From Spirochaetaceae bacterium (GTDB taxonomy: Bacteria; Spirochaetota; Leptospiria; Leptospirales; Leptonemataceae): a stretch of 32,500 nucleotides of DNA. The position numbers were made by a program, and so were the translations under genes. The stretch spans positions 1 to 32,500 of the forward strand of contig PBUB01000015.1 in NCBI GenBank assembly GCA_002729885.1, written 5' to 3'. Below, one piece after another: positions 16,066 through 23,193 of the stretch; position 1 is the stretch's first letter, and every line of letters begins with the position of its first letter. The notes below the pieces were generated by a model. The model saw only the letters and a list, made by a program, of their open reading frames with translations, was not told the DNA's origin and did no database searches.

Positions 16066-16991
16066 AATTTCAGTGCTCTTTGCTCCTGGAGCTGTTCCAG
16101 AGCTCGAAACAAGGTATCTGGCTCCGTTTCGGTAAGGTACCTGCGACGCTCCTCCGGGGCAAGAAAATCAAGATAGCGAGAAAGATGTTTTCTGAAGATA
16201 TACAGACCCTGCCTACCGTGGAAGGAAAGACTCAGATCCAGATGAACCCTGGCCGCTTCCAGTTTCTGGTCTGGACCTACATCGCATCCCGGAGAAAAGA
16301 CGAATGGATTTCCAATGCTGGCCCGACCGATGAGGACTCCGGCCAGCCCCTGGCTCTTGCGAAAAGCATCTGCCTGCTCATAGCTGGCTATATCGCCGTT
16401 TCCGAAAACAGGAATGGAAAGTTCACCGGCCAGAAGGCTGGCGGGTTCATGATTGGCCAGCCCTCGATATCCCTGAGCAGCCGTTCGGCCATGCACCGAA
16501 AGTGCACAGGCTCCACTTTCTTCCAGAATTCGACCCACTTCCAGAAAATTCAGCGCATCCGAATCCCACCCTATGCGAATCTTGGCACTAACAGGAAGAT
16601 TGCTTTCCTTTCGCATGATTTCCAGCAGTACACCGGCCTTCTCCGGGTTCCGCAATAATCCGGCACCGGCTCCTTTCATGGCAACCCGATTCACAGAGCA
16701 TCCCATGTTAAGATCCAGTTGATCTGGTTCCAGAGGCAGCAGAATCTGTACGGCTTTGCGAATTGAGTCCGGGTCGCTGCCAAAGATTTGAAAGATGATT
16801 GGTCGCTCTTCCGGAGTAAACTCATAGAGCTTCAGGGTATCCTGATTGCCGGCTGCCAGATAATCGGCACCGCCAAACTCCGTAAAAGAAAAATGAGCCC
16901 CATAGCGGCGGCTCATGATTCGTCCAGGACTGTCGGAGACTCCGGCCATGGGAGACATGGCCAGCCAGCCGATGTTAGCTCGCTCGCTCAT
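16062..16991 (-). CDS. dus: tRNA-dihydrouridine synthase
   Basis: Dus enzymes reduce uridines in tRNA with FMN and NADPH. MSPMAGVSD at the start of the barrel, QIFGSDP, LDLNMGCSVNRV with catalytic Cys98, KIRIGW, SVHGRTAAQGYRG, GNGDI and GVLIGRASIGNPF are all family signatures in the right order. At 309 residues it is slightly short, as the C-terminal helical domain is compact. The conserved GCP is GCS here: Ser99 replaces the proline after the catalytic cysteine. The first 17 bases overlap the end of carA and the last four overlap the SurA-like gene. Which uridine it modifies cannot be told; DusB-like is the best guess. Confidence 0.9.
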   Translation of the reverse strand: MSERANIGWLAMSPMAGVSDSPGRIMSRRYGAHFSFTEFGGADYLAAGNQDTLKLYEFTPEERPIIFQIFGSDPDSIRKAVQILLPLEPDQLDLNMGCSVNRVAMKGAGAGLLRNPEKAGVLLEIMRKESNLPVSAKIRIGWDSDALNFLEVGRILEESGACALSVHGRTAAQGYRGLANHEPASLLAGELSIPVFGNGDIASYEQADAFRKSQGLAGVLIGRASIGNPFVFSPGCDVGPDQKLEAARVHLDLSLSFHGRQGLYIFRKHLSRYLDFLAPEERRRYLTETEPDTLFRALEQLQEQRALKL

Positions 16992-18084
16992 GCTTCTGGT
17001 AATATTGATCCACCAGCGTAAAGAAATCGGAAAACATATGGGCTGAATCGTTGGGGCCAGGGCTTGCTTCCGGATGATGCTGAACGGTAATCAGGTAAGA
17101 GTCATCGTTATAGAAACCTTCGATTGTGCGATCGTTCAGGTTTAGATGCGAGATATTTAGATTCTTTTCGCTTTCGTTCGCCTCCACAGCGAATCCATGA
17201 TTCTGAGCTGTGATTTCCACTTTCCCGCTTTTCATCTCTTTTACAGGCTGATTCCCACCGCGATGGCCGAACTTCAATTTGAATGTTTTCCAGCCCCGGG
17301 CCAGGCCAATAATCTGATGCCCCAGACAGATCCCGAAAACAGGTTTGCCGGTGCCCAGGATTTCTCTGGCGGTTTCGATTCCATAGGAAACTGGCTCCGG
17401 ATCTCCCGGACCGTTGGAAAGAAAATAAGCATCGAAAGATTTCAGATCGTCTATCTTCGTATTCGCAGGGAACACATGAACTTCGAAACCGCTTTCATTT
17501 AGATAGCGGAGAATATTGGTCTTAACTCCAAAGTCCATGACTGCGATTTTGTATTTTCCGCCTTTCTCGCCGTAAACATAAGGCTTGTCTGTGCTAACTC
17601 TAGAAACAAGATCCAGCCCCAGCATGCCAGGAATGGAACGAACCTTTTCCAGTAAATCTGCAGAATAGGTTTTTCCGGGAAACAATCCGCCTCGCATGGC
17701 TCCCTGGTTTCGCAGTGTGAGCACCAGCTTTCGAGTATCGATTCTTTCGATGGCTGGCGTATTTTCATCGATCAAGTATTGCTCCAGAGTTCTTTCTGCC
17801 ATGTGATTGGAAGGATGGTTCACGTATCGCTTTACGATAAGAGCCTCTGCCTGAATTTTTTTGGACTGACTGTAGTCCGGATGCACACCGTAGTTTCCAA
17901 TCATTGGATAGGTAAGAGTTACCAGCTGTCCGCTGTAGGAAGGGTCTGTGAGAATCTCCTGATACCCCGCCATGGAAGTATTAAAGCACACTTCTCCCAG
18001 AGATTCCCTGGAAGCACCAAAGGAATAGCCTTCGAAGTAGTCTCCATTTTCCAGAACCAGTACAGCGGGGGTTTTTGAACTCAT
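16975..18084 (-). CDS. carA: Carbamoyl-phosphate synthase small subunit
   Basis: CarA is the glutaminase subunit that feeds ammonia to CarB for carbamoyl phosphate in arginine and pyrimidine synthesis. The N-terminal CPSase domain (1-150) has CFNTSMAGYQEILTDPSY, and the class I glutamine amidotransferase domain (177-360) has the nucleophile Cys253 in GICLGHQ, with His337 and Glu339 in HHPEASPGP. All catalytic residues are present and the length of 369 is normal. carB is not in the window. No Shine-Dalgarno lies at the usual distance before the ATG: the nearest AGGAG is 24 bases upstream and falls between candidate promoter boxes, so translation may be leaderless or coupled to the gene upstream. 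Confidence 0.96.
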   Translation of the reverse strand: MSSKTPAVLVLENGDYFEGYSFGASRESLGEVCFNTSMAGYQEILTDPSYSGQLVTLTYPMIGNYGVHPDYSQSKKIQAEALIVKRYVNHPSNHMAERTLEQYLIDENTPAIERIDTRKLVLTLRNQGAMRGGLFPGKTYSADLLEKVRSIPGMLGLDLVSRVSTDKPYVYGEKGGKYKIAVMDFGVKTNILRYLNESGFEVHVFPANTKIDDLKSFDAYFLSNGPGDPEPVSYGIETAREILGTGKPVFGICLGHQIIGLARGWKTFKLKFGHRGGNQPVKEMKSGKVEITAQNHGFAVEANESEKNLNISHLNLNDRTIEGFYNDDSYLITVQHHPEASPGPNDSAHMFSDFFTLVDQYYQKHERAS

Positions 18085-18090
18085 GCTGTC

Positions 18091-18118
18091 AGAGTACCGT
18101 TTTTTCTCCTGGTGTCAA
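18091..18118 (-). promoter_or_regulatory. Candidate promoter directly before carA
   Basis: On the minus strand TTGACA (18118-18113) is a perfect -35 box. Sixteen bases further TACTCT (18096-18091) is a poor -10 box with three of six matches. If used, transcription would begin at about the carA ATG, giving a leaderless message. The weak -10 keeps this tentative. Confidence 0.25.
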
Positions 18119-18151
18119 GGTTCGTTTTGTGCGGTGCAAATGACCTTTAAA

Positions 18152-19162
18152 TCAATGCAGATCGTCAACAGGGCCGTCCACGTTTGGCTCCCCCGGATAG
18201 TAATATTCCGGGAGCGGCGTAAAATCAGGATAGAATTGCGAATCATCGAATAGTTTATCTGGAAAATGAAAGAAATCGGATTCATTCAGTGCAGGAGGAG
18301 TCTCTCGCAAGAGCACCAGGGATGAGGTGTACTTACTTGTACAGGTTTCGGGCTTAACATTCAGTAGCTCGGCAGGCACTCCATAGATCTTCTGTATTTC
18401 GCAACGAGTGATTTCTGGAAGTGCAAGAATCTCTTTCCAGGCCTTCTGACCATCTTCAAATTTTTCTCCCTGCGGATCTCTTAATAGAAAGTACAGCTCG
18501 GGCTGAAATGCATCCTCATCCGGGCCCCCTCGTCCCAGATAAAGTCGAAACGGATAGTATCCCTGGACCAGTCGTGTTAATCGGGCAACATCGCATCGAC
18601 CAGCATAGGACTGACGTCTGGCCTGGTAATCTTCATTTTCAATTTCTACTGCGCGAATATCATCCCCGGAAACGTTTCTTGCTCCATTCAAACATTGAAG
18701 GGTCATTCTAAGGATTTGCACTTCGGGCATAAAATACCGGTCTTCGCCGATTCTCGTTACGGCAATGCTTTCGCTTGCTCTTTGAACCAGTCCCATATCC
18801 AGATAGAGCGTAAACAGGCGCCCCAGAACCTTGAAGTCGAAGCTACGACTCAGGGATTTTTCCATCATTGTAAGTCCGGTAACGGCAGTGAGTCTTCGCA
18901 GACTCAGCAGAACGCCAATGCCGGCCTGCCCCTGAGGCGAATCGGAAATTCTTGACGCTGTTTCAAACCGTTCCATGGCCCGGTCCACATCCCCGGCCGC
19001 AAGGAAATCCTCTCCTTCCTGCACCAGGTCCTGCTGCCTGGAACACTGCATCATAAGCGAAAGCATCGCTGGTGCAATAAGCAGCAATGCAGTGCGAAAC
19101 AGAACTGAATCTCTGGATCTGAACCCTGATCGGGATTCCTTACTTTTTCGAAACTCTAACAT
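18152..19162 (-). CDS. Putative lipoprotein with TPR-like repeats
   Basis: A 336-residue exported protein. After a basic N-terminus, a hydrophobic segment (24-39) ends at Cys40 in SLMMQCSRQQ, a loose lipobox that spirochaetes may accept. Residues 44-125 have the helical spacing of tetratricopeptide repeats (EGEDFLAAGDVDRAMERFETA). The rest, with paired cysteines around 155-190 and 255-275, is unrecognised and ends in an acidic, Pro- and Tyr-rich tail. It starts six bases after galE, so the two are co-transcribed, and carA follows after 67 bp. TPR lipoproteins often act as envelope assembly scaffolds, but no partner can be named. An internal start after residue 15 would still leave a signal peptide. 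Confidence 0.6.
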   Translation of the reverse strand: MLEFRKSKESRSGFRSRDSVLFRTALLLIAPAMLSLMMQCSRQQDLVQEGEDFLAAGDVDRAMERFETASRISDSPQGQAGIGVLLSLRRLTAVTGLTMMEKSLSRSFDFKVLGRLFTLYLDMGLVQRASESIAVTRIGEDRYFMPEVQILRMTLQCLNGARNVSGDDIRAVEIENEDYQARRQSYAGRCDVARLTRLVQGYYPFRLYLGRGGPDEDAFQPELYFLLRDPQGEKFEDGQKAWKEILALPEITRCEIQKIYGVPAELLNVKPETCTSKYTSSLVLLRETPPALNESDFFHFPDKLFDDSQFYPDFTPLPEYYYPGEPNVDGPVDDLH

Positions 19163-19168
19163 GTTAGT

Positions 19169-20164
19169 TTACTGATGGGACGCTTCCGGTGAATGTTTCT
19201 GATACACAGACCACATGCTTTTGACCAGAGTATTGGCATCTGAATGCTCCGCTTTCCAGCCCAGTAGCTCATGGGCCTTTCGTGCACTGGCAATCAAAGA
19301 GGCAGGATCCCCGGGTCTTCTGGGTGCATCCTCTACCTTGATTTGGACGCCGGTTACTTTGCGAGCTTCATCGATAATTTCCTGCACGGTAAGTCCTTCT
19401 TCCGAGCCCAGGTTAACTGTTAGACTCCTGGCTTCTTTTTTGAGATATTCCATGGCAAGAATGTGCGCTCTGGATAAATCGTTGGTATGAATATAGTCCC
19501 GAATACAGGTTCCATCCCTGGTTTCATAATCTCGACCGAATAACTGCATGGAAGGACGCATTCCACAAGCCACCTCCATCACCACTGGAAGCAGGTTCTG
19601 AGGTTTGTTTTCGAGCCCCTGCACTCGGCCCCGAACATCGTATCCGGCGGCGTTGAAGTATCTCAAGGAAGCGAACCTTAGTCCAGCCAGCTCTGCCATC
19701 CATTCCAGATTCTGCTCCATCATTAGCTTGGTAAACCCGTAGTAATTTATGGGCTTTCGGGGATGATCTTCGTCGATGGGGATGTACTCCGGAGTACCAT
19801 AGACGGCTGCACTGGAGCTAAAAACCAGGTTTTTCACACCGGCCTGCACCATGGTTTCCACCAGGTGAAATGTTCCCCGGACATTATTTGCGCTATATTT
19901 TACGGGATCGGTCATGGACTCCCCGGCCGCCTTCAGGGCCGCGAAGTGAAATACTGTGTCCATGGGATGCGAAAAAAATGAATTCAGGGCAGCCTCGGAG
20001 CCCACATCTCCTTCAATAAATGTTACTGCAGTAGAATTGGGCAAATTTTCCGGATTTCCAGTGACAAAGTTGTCCAGAAGCACCAGTTCATGGCCGTATT
20101 CCAGGAGATCCTGCACTATGTGGGAGGCGATATATCCGGCGCCGCCGGTAATCCCGATTTTCAT
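19169..20164 (-). CDS. galE: UDP-glucose 4-epimerase
   Basis: GalE interconverts UDP-glucose and UDP-galactose using tightly bound NAD. The NAD site GGAGYIASH lies at residues 7-15, LLDNF follows the second strand, the catalytic serine is in FSSSAAVYG at 115-123 and YxxxK is Tyr142-Lys146. SLRYFNAAG and RDGTCIRDYIHTNDL are GalE-specific stretches. Length of 331 is normal. The usual GYIGSH is GYIASH here, an Ala13 for Gly change in the glycine-rich loop. The start is well supported by family alignment, with GAGG 12 bases upstream. A divergent 121-bp region separates it from the histone gene. Confidence 0.93.
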   Translation of the reverse strand: MKIGITGGAGYIASHIVQDLLEYGHELVLLDNFVTGNPENLPNSTAVTFIEGDVGSEAALNSFFSHPMDTVFHFAALKAAGESMTDPVKYSANNVRGTFHLVETMVQAGVKNLVFSSSAAVYGTPEYIPIDEDHPRKPINYYGFTKLMMEQNLEWMAELAGLRFASLRYFNAAGYDVRGRVQGLENKPQNLLPVVMEVACGMRPSMQLFGRDYETRDGTCIRDYIHTNDLSRAHILAMEYLKKEARSLTVNLGSEEGLTVQEIIDEARKVTGVQIKVEDAPRRPGDPASLIASARKAHELLGWKAEHSDANTLVKSMWSVYQKHSPEASHQ

Positions 20165-20214
20165 GCTTCTGACTAACCTCGAATTTCTCTTGAAATCGGC
20201 CCGACGGCAGGAAA

Positions 20215-20254
20215 CCCTGTTCGCAGGGAGCTACGGCACTGGATGCCGGCAGTG
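20215..20254 (+). promoter_or_regulatory. Two small hairpins upstream of the histone gene
   Basis: CCCTG-TTCG-CAGGG at 20215-20228 makes a 5-bp stem closed by a TTCG tetraloop, although closed by a G-C rather than the extra-stable C-G pair. CACTG and CAGTG at 20237-20241 and 20250-20254 form a second short stem. They lie 32 to 70 bases before the histone ATG and may belong to its leader RNA. I could not find a clear promoter, so the transcript start is unknown. Confidence 0.35.
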
Positions 20255-20285
20255 GTCTACCCTGTAAACGAAAAAGGAGAACCTC

Positions 20286-20471
20286 ATGTCTGAAGAAAAA
20301 GAACAGTTGGTTGTGGCCAGCAAAACCCGCGCCTATATCAAATCTCAAGGCTGCATGGTTTCGGCAGATGCTGTGGAAGAATTGAACAAGAAGGTATATG
20401 CCATTATCGATGCAGCAGTCCAGAGAACCAAGGACAACAAGAGATCCACTCTGCGTCCCCACGACTTCTAA
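20286..20471 (+). CDS. Bacterial histone (single histone-fold protein)
   Basis: A 61-residue protein that is almost nothing but a histone fold. Helix 1 is about 11-21 (ASKTRAYIKSQG), loop 1 about 22-26, the long helix 2 about 27-51 (DAVEELNKKVYAIIDAAVQR), loop 2 about 52-57, and a clipped helix 3 ends the chain at Phe61. The signature R-x-T-x4-D of archaeal histones, which includes the Arg-Asp clamp, is intact as Arg53, Thr55 and Asp60. Size and truncated third helix match the bacterial histones described in Bdellovibrio (Bd0055) and noted in Leptospira, which coat or bend DNA and are abundant. AGGAG stands six bases before the ATG, a strong site consistent with high expression. A cupin gene follows after 20 bp. 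Confidence 0.88.
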   Translation: MSEEKEQLVVASKTRAYIKSQGCMVSADAVEELNKKVYAIIDAAVQRTKDNKRSTLRPHDF

Positions 20472-20491
20472 GATTTCAAAGGCAAGCCAAT

Positions 20492-20893
20492 ATGCCAGCT
20501 GAAGTTAAAGTTTACAAGTGGCCCCATAAAGAAGCTCCCACGGAAGAATCGGTTTCCAGGGAGCTGGAGGGCTTCGGATTTCAGGTCTACGATTTGCAGA
20601 CCTGTGAGCCATGGTTTGAGCGCAGCATGCACAGCCATGACTACGATGAAATCCGAGGTGCCGTGGATGGAGTGATCACTTTTCACTTTGAAGATGGCCC
20701 GGTTACTATCGAAGCCGGGGACATTCTGATCGTCCCCGCCGGTATCCCCCACGAAGTTCGCTCCCATAATCCGCGGCCATTCACAGCCTACAAAGGCTCC
20801 AGGGATGGCAAACGAAGCGTTACCGAGCATGGCAATGCACAGGGAAGCGTGGAGCAACTAAAGACTGCCGGTCAATACAAGGGGAATGCCTGA
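20492..20893 (+). CDS. Small cupin-domain protein
   Basis: A 133-residue single-cupin protein. The first cupin motif gives His47, His49 and Glu53 (MHSHDYDE with a glycine at 60), and the second motif gives His87 in GDILIVPAGIPHEV. These four residues form the usual metal site, so it should bind a divalent metal. Such small cupins range from sugar-binding sensors to dioxygenases and isomerases, and the reaction cannot be told. The gene begins 20 bp after the histone gene and overlaps the HAD-phosphatase gene by eight bases, so the three are probably one transcript. A link between histone and cupin is only positional. Confidence 0.85.
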   Translation: MPAEVKVYKWPHKEAPTEESVSRELEGFGFQVYDLQTCEPWFERSMHSHDYDEIRGAVDGVITFHFEDGPVTIEAGDILIVPAGIPHEVRSHNPRPFTAYKGSRDGKRSVTEHGNAQGSVEQLKTAGQYKGNA

Positions 20894-21623
20894 AGCTGAG
20901 ATAATGGAATTTTCAGGTCTGGTATTTCTGGACCTGGACGGAACGATTGAGGATAGCCGGCTGGATATGGCCGGCTCCGCCAATGCCGTTCGCAAAACAC
21001 TGGGTCTCCCGGAAAAAGAAACAGAATCCCTTTTCCCCTTTGTAATGAAGGGGATGGATTACCTCTACCGGCAGTGTATACCCGAAGCTCTGGAGCGGCC
21101 GGACATCACAGGACTGCCGCAAGCGGATGAATCTTCGATCCTGGATCATCTGGCGGATCTCTACTTTCAGGAATACAGTCAGCGAATCGTGGAAAATACC
21201 AGGTGCTACCCCGGTATGGACAATGCCCTTCTGGAGCTGTCCAGACGCTACGTGCTGGGACTTTACACCAACAAACCTGAGACATTGTCCAGACTGCTTC
21301 TGGAGAAATTGCAAATCCTGGATCTGTTTACTCTAATTTATGGTGGCGATACACTTCCAGAAAGCAAGCCCTCCGCTCTACCCTTAAAAACTGGCATGCA
21401 AGAAATTGCTATTCGCTCTGGACTTCCTCTAGAAAAGATTCAGAGTCGATGTGTTATGGTTGGAGATTCAGGCGGCGATATAAAAGCTGCGGCATCGGCC
21501 GGTATTCGTTCCATCTGGGCGGCCTACGGCTACTATAGCGAGGAGCCAGGGGATAAGCCAGATTTCGTTGCAAACGAACCTTCGGATCTGCCGGACCTGA
21601 TTCTCCGAATACTCAATCCATGA
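20886..21623 (+). CDS. HAD-superfamily phosphatase, phosphoglycolate-phosphatase-like
   Basis: A haloacid-dehalogenase-type phosphatase of the Gph/PGMB group. Motif I is FLDLDGT with nucleophile Asp16 and acid Asp18 (numbered from the first ATG), motif II is TNKP, motif III is the lysine in SKPSALPL and motif IV is GDSGGD. The helical cap sits between motifs I and II. Length is typical. Start choice is open: ATG 20886 lies inside the cupin stop codon region, ATG 20904 is 18 bases later; both have weak ribosome sites. The genetic neighbours do not reveal the substrate. Phosphoglycolate or a sugar phosphate is likely. Confidence 0.85.
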   Translation: MPEAEIMEFSGLVFLDLDGTIEDSRLDMAGSANAVRKTLGLPEKETESLFPFVMKGMDYLYRQCIPEALERPDITGLPQADESSILDHLADLYFQEYSQRIVENTRCYPGMDNALLELSRRYVLGLYTNKPETLSRLLLEKLQILDLFTLIYGGDTLPESKPSALPLKTGMQEIAIRSGLPLEKIQSRCVMVGDSGGDIKAAASAGIRSIWAAYGYYSEEPGDKPDFVANEPSDLPDLILRILNP

Positions 21624-21628
21624 GTTAA

Positions 21629-21682
21629 GCCTTTTCCCGTCTTGAGACACTTTCCCGTCTGTAGACATTTGCCCGCCTGCCT
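21629..21682. repeat. Three imperfect 18-bp tandem repeats
   Basis: The core TTTCCCGTCT appears at 21633-21642 and 21651-21660 and again in altered form (TTGCCCGCCT) at 21669-21678, an 18-bp spacing each time. The array sits just after the HAD stop codon, in the 141-bp gap before the PilZ gene. Copies differ by a few bases. Confidence 0.6.
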
Positions 21683-21764
21683 GCTTTCCTTCCGGCTAAT
21701 TTCCAGGATGTGGAATCTGGAGATTTTAGATTGAAAGATGTTTCGTCCTGAATAGAATCGGGCT

Positions 21765-22115
21765 GTGGATGCCTCGGACCGAAGAAGTGAGCGAAGAGCT
21801 CCAAAAGACCTTGCCCAGTTCACTGTAGAACTGGATGGAGATGTAACGGGATATCTTCAGAATATTTCCGAGCATGGTTTGTGTGTAGTATTACCGGTGG
21901 ATCAACCGGCCATGCAGGCCAAACAGATGGTGAGCGGAAAAGTAATGGGCAAAGGTATCCGCCTGGAATTTCCGTTTCAGGGAAAAACCGTATGGTTTTC
22001 TCTTCGAAAGATCGAGCAAACGCCCTATGTTTTCACCGGAATTGAATTTAACGTTCCTATGGAGATCCCGGAAAGCCTCATTTCCCTGAGCCTGGCCCGG
22101 GAGTCCGGGGACTGA
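21765..22115 (+). CDS. PilZ-domain protein, putative c-di-GMP receptor
   Basis: PilZ domains bind cyclic di-GMP and relay it to motility or envelope functions. The protein is a lone domain of 116 residues. The arginine motif RxxxR is satisfied by Arg6-Arg10 or Arg7-Arg11 in DRRSERRAPKD, and the second motif NxSxxG is Asn33, Ser35 and Gly38 in LQNISEHGL. Hydrophobic strands typical of the barrel follow. The start is a GTG because an in-frame stop lies three codons upstream and the binding arginines fall within the first ten residues. Its ribosome site is poor. No effector partner is adjacent. Confidence 0.82.
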   Translation: MDASDRRSERRAPKDLAQFTVELDGDVTGYLQNISEHGLCVVLPVDQPAMQAKQMVSGKVMGKGIRLEFPFQGKTVWFSLRKIEQTPYVFTGIEFNVPMEIPESLISLSLARESGD

Positions 22116-22135
22116 TCTTTCAGAAAGCCCACAGT

Positions 22136-22169
22136 CCTGAACGATTCAAATCCCCGAATTTGTTTCAGG
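22136..22169. terminator. Possible shared hairpin between PilZ and CopZ genes
   Basis: CCTGAA (22136-22141) and TTCAGG (22164-22169) pair, with CAAAT and ATTTG forming an inner stem. It spans the short gap between two convergent genes and includes the copZ stop codon. The stem is interrupted and AT-rich inside, so this is a weak call. Confidence 0.3.
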
Positions 22170-22365
22170 CAGATTTGATATCGTAACCCTGCTCCTCAAT
22201 GGCTGCCTGAATGGCCGTTCTTTGAGAGTCATCGGCGTTCTCTATTCGCACGAGACCGGAATCCAGGTTGATATCAACACTGGCATCGCTCTTCACTGAT
22301 TGCACAGCCTCGGTAACACTTTTTACGCAGTGCTGACAGCTCATACCTTCTACTTGAATATCCAT
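22165..22365 (-). CDS. CopZ-like heavy-metal-associated (HMA) domain protein
   Basis: A 66-residue single HMA domain. The metal site is GMSCQHC with Cys10 and Cys13, and the rest follows the ferredoxin-like beta-alpha-beta pattern (VTEAVQSV, ASVDINLDSGLVRI, AIQAAIEEQGY). Such proteins carry Cu(I) or similar ions to P-type ATPases, with which they are often encoded. No ATPase or metal-responsive regulator is visible nearby. The DoxX-like gene lies 150 bp upstream in the same direction. No Shine-Dalgarno is visible before the ATG. Confidence 0.9.
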   Translation of the reverse strand: MDIQVEGMSCQHCVKSVTEAVQSVKSDASVDINLDSGLVRIENADDSQRTAIQAAIEEQGYDIKSA

Positions 22366-22515
22366 ATTGTTAATTTCTGGATGCCGGGCTCATTCGTCAA
22401 TTCCAGAACCCCCGCCCGGTATACTCGGCTCCTGCAATCATAACAGGGGGACATCAACGGAAGCCTGCCTGGCATTGTATTGAGGCTCAGACTTTGTAGG
22501 AGCCCGGAACAGATT

Positions 22516-22884
22516 TTAAAGACTGGAATAGATGTAGGCAAGCTCTGTGAGAATCAGAAGGTTCTTTGCCAGGTGCATGCCTTCCGAAAGCCTGGAATCG
22601 CGATCCTTTTCTTCCCAGAATCGATGCACCATCACCGAAGCCAGAATCAAAAAGATCGCCAGACCGGCCAGGCCCCACACCATCCATTGACGCAACACCA
22701 GGCTGGCTCCGCCGAAAATCAGCACAACGGCACTGCTTCGCACCATAAAGGCAGGATGCATCAGTCCTCGTTTTGCGGCATATCTCTTATAGACCTGGGT
22801 GTTGATCAGATGGTTCAGGCCGTTCAGGATAAAGAATATTCCCAGCACCAGAAGCAGCACATCTTTCATGGTAACATCTGGCAT
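22516..22884 (-). CDS. DoxX-like membrane protein
   Basis: A 122-residue protein with four hydrophobic segments at about 6-24, 45-62, 66-86 and 104-120. The pattern with an Asn-Gly-Leu-Asn-His after the first helix, a His-Arg-Phe-Trp after the third and a conserved KNLLIL in the last matches the DoxX family of small quinone- or redox-linked membrane proteins. The ATG at 22884 follows AGGAGAGA at a fair distance and is preferred over the one five codons later. The function of most family members is unknown. Confidence 0.65.
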   Translation of the reverse strand: MPDVTMKDVLLLVLGIFFILNGLNHLINTQVYKRYAAKRGLMHPAFMVRSSAVVLIFGGASLVLRQWMVWGLAGLAIFLILASVMVHRFWEEKDRDSRLSEGMHLAKNLLILTELAYIYSSL

Positions 22885-22974
22885 GGATTCTCTCTCCTGT
22901 AATCTGGCTCGTTCCGTCCGCGAGGTTTGATTGTTAACTAAAATTCGTCCGCATTTGGAGCGAATCGCACAGAT

Positions 22975-22987
22975 GGGAATCGTTCCC
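22975..22987. promoter_or_regulatory. Small perfect inverted repeat GGGAA-TCG-TTCCC
   Basis: GGGAA and TTCCC flank three bases, about 90 bp upstream of the DoxX-like start. Position suits an operator for the minus-strand DoxX-CopZ pair. It is short enough to occur by chance. Confidence 0.3.
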
Positions 22988-23068
22988 TGCGAATTGTCGA
23001 TAATGAAATAATCTGGTCATGGAGGCCGGCTCATTGCTCCAGTAGCTCTTTCCCACGATTCGATCAAT

Positions 23069-23098
23069 TACGCTTTGCGCAAATCGATGTAAAGCGTA
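23069..23098. promoter_or_regulatory. 8-bp inverted repeat enclosing the palindrome TTTGCGCAAA
   Basis: TACGCTTT (23069-23076) and AAAGCGTA (23091-23098) are perfect complements 14 bases apart, and the ten-base palindrome TTTGCGCAAA (23074-23083) overlaps the left arm. The overlap would let the DNA form either of two structures. It resembles a binding site for a dimeric regulator. No regulator gene is next to it. Confidence 0.45.
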
Positions 23099-23193
23099 TG
23101 CAAATTACCCGGAGAAATCTGCATGTTCAATACCGCCTGGTAGCGATATCACTCCATGAAGATTTCCCGGGCAAAAAAGGAAAAGCGCTTCGA

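Larger units (their letters stand above)
22885..23193. other. 309-bp gene-free gap with palindromes
   Basis: No convincing gene was seen. The gap lies between the start of the DoxX-like gene and the end of the 281-residue protein gene, both on the minus strand, so it should hold a terminator and a promoter. It contains two inverted repeats, at 22975-22987 and 23069-23098. A run of A residues near 23175-23180 reads as T on the minus strand after the unrecognised gene, but without a good stem before it. Confidence 0.6.

Noticed and set aside
23074..23083. LexA/SOS box TTTGCGCAAA
   Set aside because: The leptospiral SOS box known to me has five bases between TTTG and CAAA, here there are two, and no SOS gene is adjacent.
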